Of a stretch of DNA of 64,000 bases, positions 17,148 to 25,401 are shown in pieces (the stretch's first letter is position 1; every line of letters begins with the position of its first letter). This DNA is from Bordetella parapertussis (lineage in GTDB: Bacteria > Pseudomonadota > Gammaproteobacteria > Burkholderiales > Burkholderiaceae_B). Position numbers and translations under genes: made by a program. The stretch is taken from assembly GCA_945897365.1 (NCBI GenBank), contig CAMDFD010000016.1, positions 16,453 to 80,452 of the forward strand. Reading direction: 5' to 3'. The notes under the pieces were generated by a model that was not told the origin of the DNA, ran no database searches, and saw only the letters and a list, made by a program, of their open reading frames with translations.

Positions 17148-18350
17148 TCATACCAACTCTTCGCATGCCAAACGAATCCTACGACACCCCTCTTCCAGCA
17201 CAGCATCTTTTGTAGCAAAAGATAATCGAAAGAACGGCGACTGACCATACGCGGCTCCCTGGATGACGGCTACGTTCTGAGATTCGAGAAGATGTTTTAC
17301 AAAGTCAGTGTCATCGCGAATGACATTTCCTTCTTTTGTTTTTTTTCCGATTGCCTCTGCACAGGATGCAAATAAATAAAACGCACCTTCTGGCTGATGA
17401 AAACTTAAACCAGGGACATGACTGAGTAGACTAACAACTTTGTCCCGACGACTTTGAAAAATTGATCGACTCGTCTCTACAAAATCCTGAGGGCCAGACA
17501 AGGCTTGAGTGGCTGCGGCCTGGCTTATAGCAGAGGGATTCGATGTACTCTGTGACTGAAGCTTTATCATATTTTTAATGAGTGTCGCAGGACCTGCCGC
17601 ATAGCCAATTCTCCAGCCTGTCATTGCATACGCTTTTGAAACGCCATTAATTGTCAATGTGCGCTCCATCAGAGCGGGCTCAACTTGAGCCACAGTCACG
17701 AATTCTCGTCCGTCATAAATTAAATGTTCATAAATGTCATCTGCCAACACACTTACGTGAGGAAACCTCAGTAAAACTTCCGTGAGTGCTTTGAGCTCGC
17801 TGCGCGTGTATACAACTCCGCTAGGGTTCCCGGGCGCATTCAAAATCAACCAGCGCGTTTTGGGTGTAATTGAAAGTTCGAGTTGCTCAGGTGACATCTT
17901 GAATCCCTTTTTAGGATCGCAAGCAATAAAGACCGGACTACCACCAGCAAGACGCACAATGTCGGGGTAAGACACCCAGTAAGGTCCAGGAATAATGACT
18001 TCATCACCGAAGTCTACTGTGCACATCAACGCATTAAAAATAGCCTGCTTAGCACCACTACAGGCAATAATTTGATTCAGCTCATAAGAAAGCTCGTTTT
18101 CTCGTTTGAACTTTGCTTTAATCGCCTCTTTAAGTTCAACCGTGCCGCCTACGTCTGTGTATTTAGTTTTGCCAGAATGCATCGCAAGAACGGCGGCCTC
18201 TTTGATATGTTCTGGCGTATCAAAATCAGGCTCACCTGTTGTTAAACCAATGACGTCACGGCCTAACGCCTTCAATTCTCTAACGCGCTGGCCTGCCATA
18301 GAACTTGGCGAGGGCTCTATACGGCCTAGTCTTTTAGAAATATGGATCAT
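17148..18350 (-). CDS. Pyridoxal phosphate-dependent aminotransferase, class I (aspartate aminotransferase-like)
   Basis: This is a 400-residue fold-type I aminotransferase. K239 in NGVSKAYAMTGWRIGYAAG is the Schiff-base lysine. NAPGNPSG holds the Asn that contacts pyridoxal phosphate, D204 in ADDIYEH contacts the ring N, and the Arg in SPFFRLSFATKD near the C-terminus binds the substrate carboxylate. TTGEPDFDTPEHIKEAA is typical of the AspC/Ig subfamily. It heads the hyuA-hyuB-tctC-tctC run on the minus strand, 155 bases after a LysR gene. It may act on the amino acid freed by the hydantoinase, or be a general aspartate aminotransferase. Confidence 0.93.
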   Translation of the reverse strand: MIHISKRLGRIEPSPSSMAGQRVRELKALGRDVIGLTTGEPDFDTPEHIKEAAVLAMHSGKTKYTDVGGTVELKEAIKAKFKRENELSYELNQIIACSGAKQAIFNALMCTVDFGDEVIIPGPYWVSYPDIVRLAGGSPVFIACDPKKGFKMSPEQLELSITPKTRWLILNAPGNPSGVVYTRSELKALTEVLLRFPHVSVLADDIYEHLIYDGREFVTVAQVEPALMERTLTINGVSKAYAMTGWRIGYAAGPATLIKNMIKLQSQSTSNPSAISQAAATQALSGPQDFVETSRSIFQSRRDKVVSLLSHVPGLSFHQPEGAFYLFASCAEAIGKKTKEGNVIRDDTDFVKHLLESQNVAVIQGAAYGQSPFFRLSFATKDAVLEEGCRRIRLACEELV

Positions 18351-18505
18351 TTGTTCGCTTTTTATTTGCTTATGAAAAAAATACTTACTTCTAAATGACC
18401 TTAGATGTTGAGCCCTAAAAATTCAAATCAAATAAAAAGATAGATTTATCGTTTTTAGCGATAAATACATTAATCCATCGTTTTTTTGAAACTCGCACAG
18501 ATTTA

Positions 18506-19444
18506 TCAAACACGAGGAATCTTTTTGACACCCAAAGGAAATTTATGATGATCAAGGGCAATTAAAATCGAATCTACAAGATGTGTTGCGCTTGGTGCCA
18601 TGGAGCGTAGGCGGCGAGAAATAAGACCAATTTCTCGATACAGAATAGGCCCCTTCAGCGGGCGATATGCAAACTTTGCAAATCCTGTCAGATTTGCTGC
18701 AAGCGCAGGTAGTATTGAAAAACAATTGCCTTGGTTAATGAGTGGATACAAAGAAGTTGTACTTGAGGCTTCATCGTGCCTCCCCTGAAAAACCTCTAGT
18801 TGATTGACATTCTCACGAAGGAATTTGCTTATTCCTGTGTCGGGTGTAAGCGATATAAAACCTTTAGAAGTCAGACTGTCCCAATTAAGTGACTTTGATG
18901 AACCGGCAAGATGAAAATCAGATCTACAAACTACACCATACCGATCCATCAAAAGTGGCACATAATCCAAAACATCCGTGTTTTTAGGGCGATCTGCAAT
19001 AGCAAAATCAACTTCTCCGTCGATGACTAATTGCTCAACATGACCTGCTCCAGTATCTCTAAGTGACAGAGTAATCCCTGAAAATGAAGAGCGAAAGTCA
19101 GCAATGACTGTCACCATGACTTGATACAAAAAGGATGCCGCACAGGCAATCTTAATATGCCCTACCTGCCCCTGAGAGTATGCTTGCAGGTCTGATATTG
19201 CCGTATCAAAATCACGCAAAATCTGATCTGCTTTGCTTTTGAAACGTTGAGCTTCGTCCGTCATGACTACACTTCGTGTCGTTCTATCAAAAAGACTAAA
19301 GCCAACAGCTGACTCAAATTGCTGAATAGTCGCAGTGAGCGACGACTGGGTAATGAACAAGCGAGCAGCCGCTGTAGTAAAAGAACCCGTGGTGGCGAGC
19401 TCAGAAAAGGCACGTAAATGCCTCAGCGACACGACTCTAGTCAT
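18506..19444 (-). CDS. LysR family transcriptional regulator
   Basis: This is a 312-residue LysR regulator with the N-terminal helix-turn-helix (LATTGSFTTAAARLFITQSSL) and a C-terminal effector domain with ISLTPDTGISKFL. The domain order and length are ordinary. It lies between the class II aldolase gene upstream, 22 bases away, and the aminotransferase operon downstream, all on one strand. That is unlike the common divergent layout, so it may be co-transcribed with the aldolase. Its likely targets are these neighbours. Confidence 0.92.
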   Translation of the reverse strand: MTRVVSLRHLRAFSELATTGSFTTAAARLFITQSSLTATIQQFESAVGFSLFDRTTRSVVMTDEAQRFKSKADQILRDFDTAISDLQAYSQGQVGHIKIACAASFLYQVMVTVIADFRSSFSGITLSLRDTGAGHVEQLVIDGEVDFAIADRPKNTDVLDYVPLLMDRYGVVCRSDFHLAGSSKSLNWDSLTSKGFISLTPDTGISKFLRENVNQLEVFQGRHDEASSTTSLYPLINQGNCFSILPALAANLTGFAKFAYRPLKGPILYREIGLISRRLRSMAPSATHLVDSILIALDHHKFPLGVKKIPRV

Positions 19445-19466
19445 ATGAATCTTTAACTTGGTTAGA

Positions 19467-20258
19467 TTAGTTCTTGTAAGTCGGGTCTGAGCGATCCAGT
19501 TTACGAATCAAGGCGGGCCACTCTAGATCCCCAAAACGGCGACGCGTACTGGCCTGATAGTTCTTCCACGTTTCTTCTAACACTCTTTCTGATACCTTGA
19601 CCATGGGAGAGTTGCACGCCATCGCGGCAAGTTGTGCATAGCAGGAAAGCTCCAAGCGATGCAGCCAGTTAAAGGCTTCTCCGATTGTCACACCCGCCAC
19701 GAGTGCGCCATGGTTACGCAACATCAGTACGTTGTTTGTGCCGAGATCTTTCACCAAGGATGCTTTTTCTGTATCAAGCAAAACCACACCCTCGTAGTCA
19801 TGGTAGGCAATCTTTAGAAAGCGCATCGAAGTTTGATTGAGCGGTAGCACGCCACACTCAAGAGAAGAAACCGCCATCGAGGCCCAACTATGTGTATGCA
19901 CGACGCACCCCACATCGTGGCGCGCTTCGTGAATAGCACTATGAATCACTGCACCTGCGCGATTGACGCCGTAGCCGAGACTGCCAAAATCAGGACCTCC
20001 CAAGACCTTGCCGGAAAAGTCGATCTTTAGCAGACTCGACGCGGTAATTTCCTCATACATCATGCCGTAAGGATTGATGAGATAAACACCTTCTTCGTCC
20101 GGAATGCGCGCGGAGATATGATTGGCGATCATGTCCGACAAGCCGAACATCGCCACGAGTCGATAGCAGGCTGCCAGATCGACACGCGCTTGCCACTCGG
20201 CATCAGAAACCTTGCCTTTAAGTGAGGGGATTTCGAGGTAACCATCTTTTGCTTTCAT
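19467..20258 (-). CDS. Class II aldolase/adducin family protein
   Basis: This is a 263-residue member of the family that includes fuculose-phosphate aldolase and adducin head domains. Zn2+ ligands are visible as HTHSWASMAV and the His of MLRNHGALVAG. NHISARIPDEEGVYLINPYG is the usual N-terminal block. Family members without other partners act on diverse substrates, often decarboxylases or aldolases. A TTGTCTCC complement upstream gives a good GGAGAC ribosome site. It is followed at 22 bases by the LysR gene. The substrate is not clear. Confidence 0.9.
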   Translation of the reverse strand: MKAKDGYLEIPSLKGKVSDAEWQARVDLAACYRLVAMFGLSDMIANHISARIPDEEGVYLINPYGMMYEEITASSLLKIDFSGKVLGGPDFGSLGYGVNRAGAVIHSAIHEARHDVGCVVHTHSWASMAVSSLECGVLPLNQTSMRFLKIAYHDYEGVVLLDTEKASLVKDLGTNNVLMLRNHGALVAGVTIGEAFNWLHRLELSCYAQLAAMACNSPMVKVSERVLEETWKNYQASTRRRFGDLEWPALIRKLDRSDPTYKN

Positions 20259-20336
20259 GTTGTCTCCTGGATGCGATTTGATCGCTATGATTTTTGTAGA
20301 AATATTGAGTTTTCATCATACAGCGATAAAAAATTT

Positions 20337-20513
20337 TCATGATGTCATCCGCACAGGAATGATGATCGAGCTTGCTGTGCCCGCGTCGCGCATGAGGGCT
20401 GGACCTTCTGACATCCGCCGAGATGCCCACACGACCGCCTGAGACAGCAAGGCAGCCCCCCCGGTCCAAAGCACCGAAAGGAAAGCGACGCCTCCCCAAA
20501 GCAAGACTTTCAT
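20337..20513 (-). CDS. Small membrane protein, 58 residues, possibly truncated
   Basis: An ATG at 20513 with a GGAG site seven bases upstream opens a frame reading MKVLLWGGVAFLSVLWTGGA, one hydrophobic helix, then LLSQAVVWASRRMSEGPALM and a short tail ending at TGA 20337. The start resembles that of small membrane proteins I recall in Burkholderiales that are longer, so this copy may be truncated. The local sequence is richer in G+C than its flanks, which fits coding. It lies 78 bases upstream of the aldolase gene on the same strand. A longer frame over the same DNA in another phase looks spurious. Confidence 0.55.
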   Translation of the reverse strand: MKVLLWGGVAFLSVLWTGGAALLSQAVVWASRRMSEGPALMRDAGTASSIIIPVRMTS

Positions 20514-20681
20514 TGAACCACTCCGTTAAATAGCCGCAGGCGGCGAACTTAGTGGAGTGCATGTTGAAGGGGTAACGACTTCGGATCAATCGAACTTTAT
20601 ATGAGTTTATGTTCGGTTTATTCGAATGACTATCAAACTTAAATAGAAGAGATCAAAATCGCTGAAGGCGTTTTTCATAAA

Positions 20682-20718
20682 ATCCATAAAACTAAATTTT
20701 TCAACTAATTTTATGGAT
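20682..20718 (-). terminator. AT-rich terminator-like hairpin after the DapA-family gene
   Basis: Arms ATCCATAAAA (20682-20691) and TTTTATGGAT (20709-20718) are perfect complements. The hairpin lies 25 bases after the stop of the minus-strand deaminase gene at 20744 and is followed on that strand by TTTATG. It has few G or C pairs, so termination may be partial. Confidence 0.5.
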
Positions 20719-20743
20719 GAGCAATCAGTTTAGATGTTGAAGA

Positions 20744-21682
20744 CTATTTATTTACAAGCCAAGAGCGATACCAGCTTTTAAATAAATTAAGTTGAGTTTC
20801 AGCGTAACGTTTTTGACTCAAAGATAAAGTGTCTGTTTCATTAAAGTGTAATTCGTACTCTGAATTGCCCTCCAAAACCATCAGGTACTTATAGTAAAGA
20901 ACCAGATCAACACCCTCATCGAATGAGGAAAGTACCCCTAACGCATCCTCCAGTTCACCCGCGCGTACACGAGCTGAGGCATCTCCTGCGCAAGCACGCT
21001 TGCACAAATCAACCAAATGCAAAACTTCTTTGGGTAGAATATTTCCAATACCTGTGATTGCACCTACAGCACCACAATTAATATATCCGTGAACTACCTG
21101 CGTATCCACACCAACGAGCAGTGAAACTGAAGAGTCATTGCCTACAATGTGTTCAGCTGCATATCTGAGTGAAGCCGCTCCTCCAAACTCTTTGAAGCCT
21201 ATAAGATTCTGATACTTTTTTCGCAACTCAAAAAACAAATCAGCACGGGTTTCAAACCCATAGTAAGGGCTGTTGTAAATGACGGAAGGTAGACCTTTGG
21301 CGGCTTCCAAAATACCTTCAAAATGTGCGCGCTGAGCAGCTACAGATGTTCCTCGTGAAAGAACTCGAGGGATGACCATCAAGCCATTAGCCCCACAAGC
21401 TGCAGCATGCGCAGCAATAGCCGCTGCGCGCTTAGGACTCTGAGCACCAGTTCCGACAATGACGGGGATTCCAGCTTTGACTAAACACTCAACCCCCTGC
21501 ATTCGCTGCTCATCGGTCAAAAGTGGCCAATCACCCATAGAGCCGCAATACACAACGGCAGACATCCCTTCTTTAATTAATTGGACACCTTTATTCACTA
21601 GCGCGTCAAAATCAGGTTGTCTAGCCGCATTACAAGGCGTCATCAATGCTGGCACAACGCCTACAAATACATTGTTATTCAT
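20744..21682 (-). CDS. Dihydrodipicolinate synthase family protein, probable 1-pyrroline-4-hydroxy-2-carboxylate deaminase
   Basis: This is a 312-residue class I aldolase-fold protein. K164 in NLIGFKEFGG is the Schiff-base lysine and Y136 in SVIYNSPYYG is the catalytic tyrosine. The DapA motif GTTGE is replaced by CGSMGDWPLLT, and the overall pattern, including NCGAVGAITGIGN and SSFDEGVDLVLYYK, matches the deaminases of hydroxyproline catabolism that I recall from pseudomonads. These convert 1-pyrroline-4-hydroxy-2-carboxylate to 2,5-dioxopentanoate and ammonia. It follows dctP of the TRAP operon by 23 bases. No hydroxyproline epimerase or D-hydroxyproline dehydrogenase is in the window, so the assignment is moderate. 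Confidence 0.75.
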   Translation of the reverse strand: MNNNVFVGVVPALMTPCNAARQPDFDALVNKGVQLIKEGMSAVVYCGSMGDWPLLTDEQRMQGVECLVKAGIPVIVGTGAQSPKRAAAIAAHAAACGANGLMVIPRVLSRGTSVAAQRAHFEGILEAAKGLPSVIYNSPYYGFETRADLFFELRKKYQNLIGFKEFGGAASLRYAAEHIVGNDSSVSLLVGVDTQVVHGYINCGAVGAITGIGNILPKEVLHLVDLCKRACAGDASARVRAGELEDALGVLSSFDEGVDLVLYYKYLMVLEGNSEYELHFNETDTLSLSQKRYAETQLNLFKSWYRSWLVNK

Positions 21683-21705
21683 TATTGTCTTCTCTAGAGG
21701 CTAAA

Positions 21706-22689
21706 TTACAAGGTTTGTCCGACTTTGCGTAACTCTGCCAAGACAGGTGCTTTTGGTAACCAAATCTTGTCATAGTCAGCAATGACGGCTTGTGCATCAG
21801 CGCTGTTAGCGGTTCGGAATGGAATCTTAGTGGCTTTAAATTGCTCGATCAATTTTGGTTCATTACCTGCCAACTGATCAATCTGCGTATCCAACGCCGC
21901 ACGCACTGCTCGTGTGATTAAATCTCGATCAGCAGGTGTCGTGTTCTGCCAAACCCGACCAGATACCAGTGCCGCAACCGGCATAAATATTGCATTCATC
22001 TGCAAGATTGACTTTGAAACCTTATCAAAGCGCTGATTCCAAGAAAACTCTAAATCAGCCTCAAGTCCATCCACCTGACCATTCGACATCGCATCGAAGA
22101 CCTGAGGCGTCGCGACTGGTGTTGGTGCGGCTCCGAGCAATTGATAAAAGTCACGATAAGCAGGAGTAGGATTAATTCGTAACTTCATTCCCTTGATATC
22201 GGCAATCTTTGTAATATCTTTGGCAGCGAAAATTGCACGCATTCCCGTTATACCCCAGCCTAAACCTATCGTTCCAGTGGTCGAGGGCAATACATCTAGC
22301 AGACTGACAGCAACAGGATGTCGCACAAGTTTTGCAATTTTATCGGTAGAGTCCACCACATAAGGAGCAGTAATTGCGGCAATCGATGGGACACGCGAAC
22401 CAAGTTCCGCAGCCATGATCCAGCCCATATCAAGGGCGCCGGACTGCATTTGCTGCAACATCGCGGCTTCATTACCGAGTTGTCCCGAAGGGAAAATAGT
22501 CATACTTAGTCGACCATTTGTTTCCTGTTTAAGCGTGTCCGCTACTTTTTGAGCAGCAACGTTCCAAGGATGACCGTTCGGGGTAATGATACCTAGTCTC
22601 AATTGCTTTGTTTGGGCTAATAAGAAACTAGGAGTACCCAATAACAAAGATGAACCACCAATAATCACTTGACGACGAGTAACTTTCAT
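21706..22689 (-). CDS. TRAP transporter substrate-binding protein, DctP family
   Basis: This is a 327-residue periplasmic receptor. The N-terminus MKVTRRQVIIGGSSLLLG has a twin-arginine-like RRQ motif before a hydrophobic segment, cut near LLAQ. DctP blocks include KGMKLRINPTPAYRDFYQLLG with the conserved Arg, and AMSNGQVDGLEADLEF. It lies between dctM upstream (22 bases) and the deaminase gene downstream, so the transporter and enzyme are co-transcribed. The ligand may be hydroxyproline or a related imino acid, by association with that enzyme. Confidence 0.92.
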   Translation of the reverse strand: MKVTRRQVIIGGSSLLLGTPSFLLAQTKQLRLGIITPNGHPWNVAAQKVADTLKQETNGRLSMTIFPSGQLGNEAAMLQQMQSGALDMGWIMAAELGSRVPSIAAITAPYVVDSTDKIAKLVRHPVAVSLLDVLPSTTGTIGLGWGITGMRAIFAAKDITKIADIKGMKLRINPTPAYRDFYQLLGAAPTPVATPQVFDAMSNGQVDGLEADLEFSWNQRFDKVSKSILQMNAIFMPVAALVSGRVWQNTTPADRDLITRAVRAALDTQIDQLAGNEPKLIEQFKATKIPFRTANSADAQAVIADYDKIWLPKAPVLAELRKVGQTL

Positions 22690-22711
22690 ATGAACTCCTT
22701 TGTGGATATAG

Positions 22712-23977
22712 TTATTTCAACAAGGCTGTTGAGAGACTCGGAAAAAAGCAGAGCAGTACCAACAATAAGCAAGAAACGACAAAAAAAGGCCAAGTGATAA
22801 GGAACATCGCACCTGGTTTAGCACCCGTCACAGCGGATGCCACAAAAAAACTCAATCCGACCGGAGGTGTTAATAGACCCAATACCAAATTGATCACAAC
22901 AACCACACCAAAATGTCGTGGGTCAATGCCATAAACTTCCGTTGCTATAGGAAGGAGGATCGGCACAATCATGATTAATCCAGGAATTCCATCAATGATG
23001 GTACCGATTAACAAAATCGCGAGACTTGCAATCAACAGGAAAGCAATCGGATCCGTTGCAATCAATTTGATACTTTCTGCAAGCATTTGAGGAATTTTTC
23101 CATAGACCAATACCCAGGAAAAAACGACTGCTGCAGCAACTAGAAACAACACAATGGCAGAGTAGACACCGGCGCGAAACATCATTTTAGGCAAATCAGA
23201 AAATTTAAATTCCCGAGTCCAGTATCGACCTATCAATGCAGCAACGACCGAGCCAACAGCCGCAGACTCGGTCGGATTTGCTAAGCCACCCAAAATAGAA
23301 CCAATAATGACTATTGGAATCAGCAAGGTCGGGGCCGCATTCAGGACGATCGCAAGACGCGCCTTAATCGATTGCTTGTCCGCTCTTGGGTAGTTATAGA
23401 AAAAGCCCATCACCATAATGATCAGAAAAAACATTCCAGTCAAAATAATGCCTGGAATGATTCCTGCAATCAGCATGTCTCCAACAGCGACTTGTGCGAG
23501 CGTGCTGTAAACAACAAACATAACGGACGGCGGAATGATCGGCCCGAGCATGCCACCATAAGCCGTCAAGCCGGCAGAAAATGTCTTGTCATACCCCTTC
23601 TTCACCATTTCGGGAACCATGATTTGAGACATGATTGCGACTTGCGCAGTGGAAGAGCCAAGTATCGAAGACACCAGCATGTTCGCAAGTATATTGACAT
23701 AGGCTAGACCACCCTTTATGGCACCTACAAATGCCATAGCAAGATTCACAATCCGTTTGGTGATCCCACCACCGTTCATAATTTCACCAATCAATATGAA
23801 CAGTGGAATTGCAATCAACCCATAGCTATCCACACCACCAAATAGTTGTAGAGGGTAATTAATAAACAATAATGGATTGCCAGAATCCATGATGTACACA
23901 AGCGCACCCAAGCACAAGCATATTCCGATGGGCAAACCAACAAACATCAGTCCAATAAAGATTGCTGTGGTCATCAT
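22712..23977 (-). CDS. TRAP transporter large permease, DctM family
   Basis: This is the 421-residue ion-coupled membrane subunit with about twelve hydrophobic segments. Family blocks include GEIMNGGGITKRIVNLA, SSILGSSTAQVAIMSQIMVPEM and the helical-hairpin region GLTAYGGMLGPIIPPSVMFVVY. NLVLGLLTPPVGLSFFVAS near the C-terminus is also characteristic. Length matches the usual 420-430. It follows dctQ by two bases and precedes dctP by 22, giving the order dctQ-dctM-dctP-deaminase. Confidence 0.95.
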   Translation of the reverse strand: MMTTAIFIGLMFVGLPIGICLCLGALVYIMDSGNPLLFINYPLQLFGGVDSYGLIAIPLFILIGEIMNGGGITKRIVNLAMAFVGAIKGGLAYVNILANMLVSSILGSSTAQVAIMSQIMVPEMVKKGYDKTFSAGLTAYGGMLGPIIPPSVMFVVYSTLAQVAVGDMLIAGIIPGIILTGMFFLIIMVMGFFYNYPRADKQSIKARLAIVLNAAPTLLIPIVIIGSILGGLANPTESAAVGSVVAALIGRYWTREFKFSDLPKMMFRAGVYSAIVLFLVAAAVVFSWVLVYGKIPQMLAESIKLIATDPIAFLLIASLAILLIGTIIDGIPGLIMIVPILLPIATEVYGIDPRHFGVVVVINLVLGLLTPPVGLSFFVASAVTGAKPGAMFLITWPFFVVSCLLLVLLCFFPSLSTALLK

Positions 23978-23979
23978 GA

Positions 23980-24618
23980 TTAGTTAATTCCCTCAGCGCC
24001 GCCAAGATTGATATCCACGCTCGACGCCGGTTCAATCCATCCAAGGTCTTCTAAAAGATTTGCAAGGCTGTGAATGATCATCGTGACTGAAAATATGGGA
24101 ATGATGAGGTAGATCACCCATGTGGGCCACCCTAGTGTTTGGGTTCTTTCCGTATAAAGAAAATTAAATGTTTTACCAGCTAGCGCCTTAGCATCAAAAC
24201 CCGATTGGAAATATCCGACCGGATCAAACCAGAGCACACACATCCATGTCAAAGCAATTGCAAAAAAAGTGACACCTGTACCTGCCAAAACCTTGGCGGT
24301 TTTTTTATAAGTCTGAGGCAATCTGTCCGTCACAATACTGACTGCAAAGTCCATTCTTAGACGCGTCATGGCTGAACCACCGATAAACGTGAGCCACACT
24401 ACAGAATAAACAGCCGACTCATCAATCCAATATATCGGTGCACCGCTATAGCGGGTTACAACATTTAGCAATATCAAAAAAGTGAGCAGAAACATCAGTC
24501 CTGTAATACATTTTTTTTCTACTCCAAGCGTGGCACTTGAGGCAGTAATGACGCAACGTGTCCAAAAGGACGACTGGCTTAGATGTGTCAACTCTTTTGT
24601 CACATTTTTTTCTAGCAT
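23980..24618 (-). CDS. TRAP transporter small permease, DctQ family
   Basis: This is a 212-residue small permease with four predicted helices. I chose the ATG at 24618, since the longer frame to 24720 runs through the AT-rich divergent promoter region. Helix 1 is GLMFLLTFLILLNVVTRYSG, and the following IYWIDESAVYSVVWLTFIGG has the conserved Trp and Glu of the family. It is the first gene of the TRAP operon and diverges from the GntR regulator. The N-terminal extension before helix 1 is longer than usual, so a start a little further in is possible. Confidence 0.9.
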   Translation of the reverse strand: MLEKNVTKELTHLSQSSFWTRCVITASSATLGVEKKCITGLMFLLTFLILLNVVTRYSGAPIYWIDESAVYSVVWLTFIGGSAMTRLRMDFAVSIVTDRLPQTYKKTAKVLAGTGVTFFAIALTWMCVLWFDPVGYFQSGFDAKALAGKTFNFLYTERTQTLGWPTWVIYLIIPIFSVTMIIHSLANLLEDLGWIEPASSVDINLGGAEGIN

Positions 24619-24658
24619 CACATACCTTGCATGGCTAGGTTTTAATTTATTTGAATAA

Positions 24659-24682
24659 TTGTATATTGTATAAAATATGCAA
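24659..24682. promoter_or_regulatory. Candidate GntR (FCD) operator in the divergent gap
   Basis: Two TTGTAT half-sites (24659-24664 and 24666-24671) are followed by ATGCAA at 24677-24682. TTGTATA and TATGCAA form an inverted repeat around AAA with one mismatch. FCD-type GntR proteins often bind TTGTATACAA-like sites. It lies between the TRAP operon and gntR and could serve both. Confidence 0.5.
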
Positions 24683-24730
24683 GTCAATGAATTTCGCGTA
24701 AAATGATCGAAGCTCATCACCTACAAAAAC

Positions 24731-25393
24731 ATGGAACATAAAACACTAGCCAACGCCATCGCTGACAAGTTGCGTCAAGAAATTTTGAGTGACCGCTACT
24801 CAGCAGGAACACAACTCCGCCAAGATGCACTTGCAAAGGCATTTGGTGCGAGCAGGATTCCAGTAAGAGAGGCCCTCATTCAACTGGAATCAGAGGGGCT
24901 TATAAAAATGATTCCCCACAAAGGGGCAGTCGTAACCAGCCTCTCCAAAGCAGAAATCAATGATGTTTTCGATTTACGGCTTATTTTAGAAACCAGACTC
25001 TTTAAAGAGTCAATTCCGAAATTAACCGAGGTCGATTTTGTACTTCTAGATGAAATCCAACATGAATTTGGTGCAGCAATCAGAAGCGGGGACTTAACAC
25101 AGTGGGGCAAACTCAACACAAGTTTGCACTCCACACTGTATTCTCGCGCAGAGCTTCCACAGACAGTTTCCGTCGTCGCAGGACTTCTGCAAAAAAGCGA
25201 TCGTTACACTAGGGTTCAGCTTTCATCCAAGGAGGCTAGAAAGCGGGCAGAGAAAGAACATGCAAACCTAATTGATGCTGCAAAGAAAAAAAATATTAAA
25301 GCTGCCTGTTCAATGCTTGCAGAACATATCGAAGCCGTTCGTTTAGACCTGCTCAATATATTAAAAAAAAACAGTCATCCTCCTAGCTCTTAA
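24731..25393 (+). CDS. GntR family transcriptional regulator, FCD type
   Basis: This is a 220-residue regulator. The N-terminal winged helix has the typical GntR block LRQDALAKAFGASRIPVREAL and wing LIKMIPHKGAVV. The C-terminal all-helical FCD ligand domain follows from about residue 80 (DVFDLRLILETRLF) with conserved His residues in KLNTSLHSTLY and EKEHANLIDAA, which often bind a metal. It diverges from the dctQ-dctM-dctP-deaminase operon and probably represses it until the substrate appears. Confidence 0.93.
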   Translation: MEHKTLANAIADKLRQEILSDRYSAGTQLRQDALAKAFGASRIPVREALIQLESEGLIKMIPHKGAVVTSLSKAEINDVFDLRLILETRLFKESIPKLTEVDFVLLDEIQHEFGAAIRSGDLTQWGKLNTSLHSTLYSRAELPQTVSVVAGLLQKSDRYTRVQLSSKEARKRAEKEHANLIDAAKKKNIKAACSMLAEHIEAVRLDLLNILKKNSHPPSS

Positions 25394-25401
25394 GAAAGCA
25401 T

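Noticed and set aside
20218..20589. 123-codon minus-strand frame
   Set aside because: Its composition is Arg/His/Ser-rich and unlike a protein; another phase of the same DNA gives a membrane protein with a good ribosome site, and it runs into the aldolase gene.
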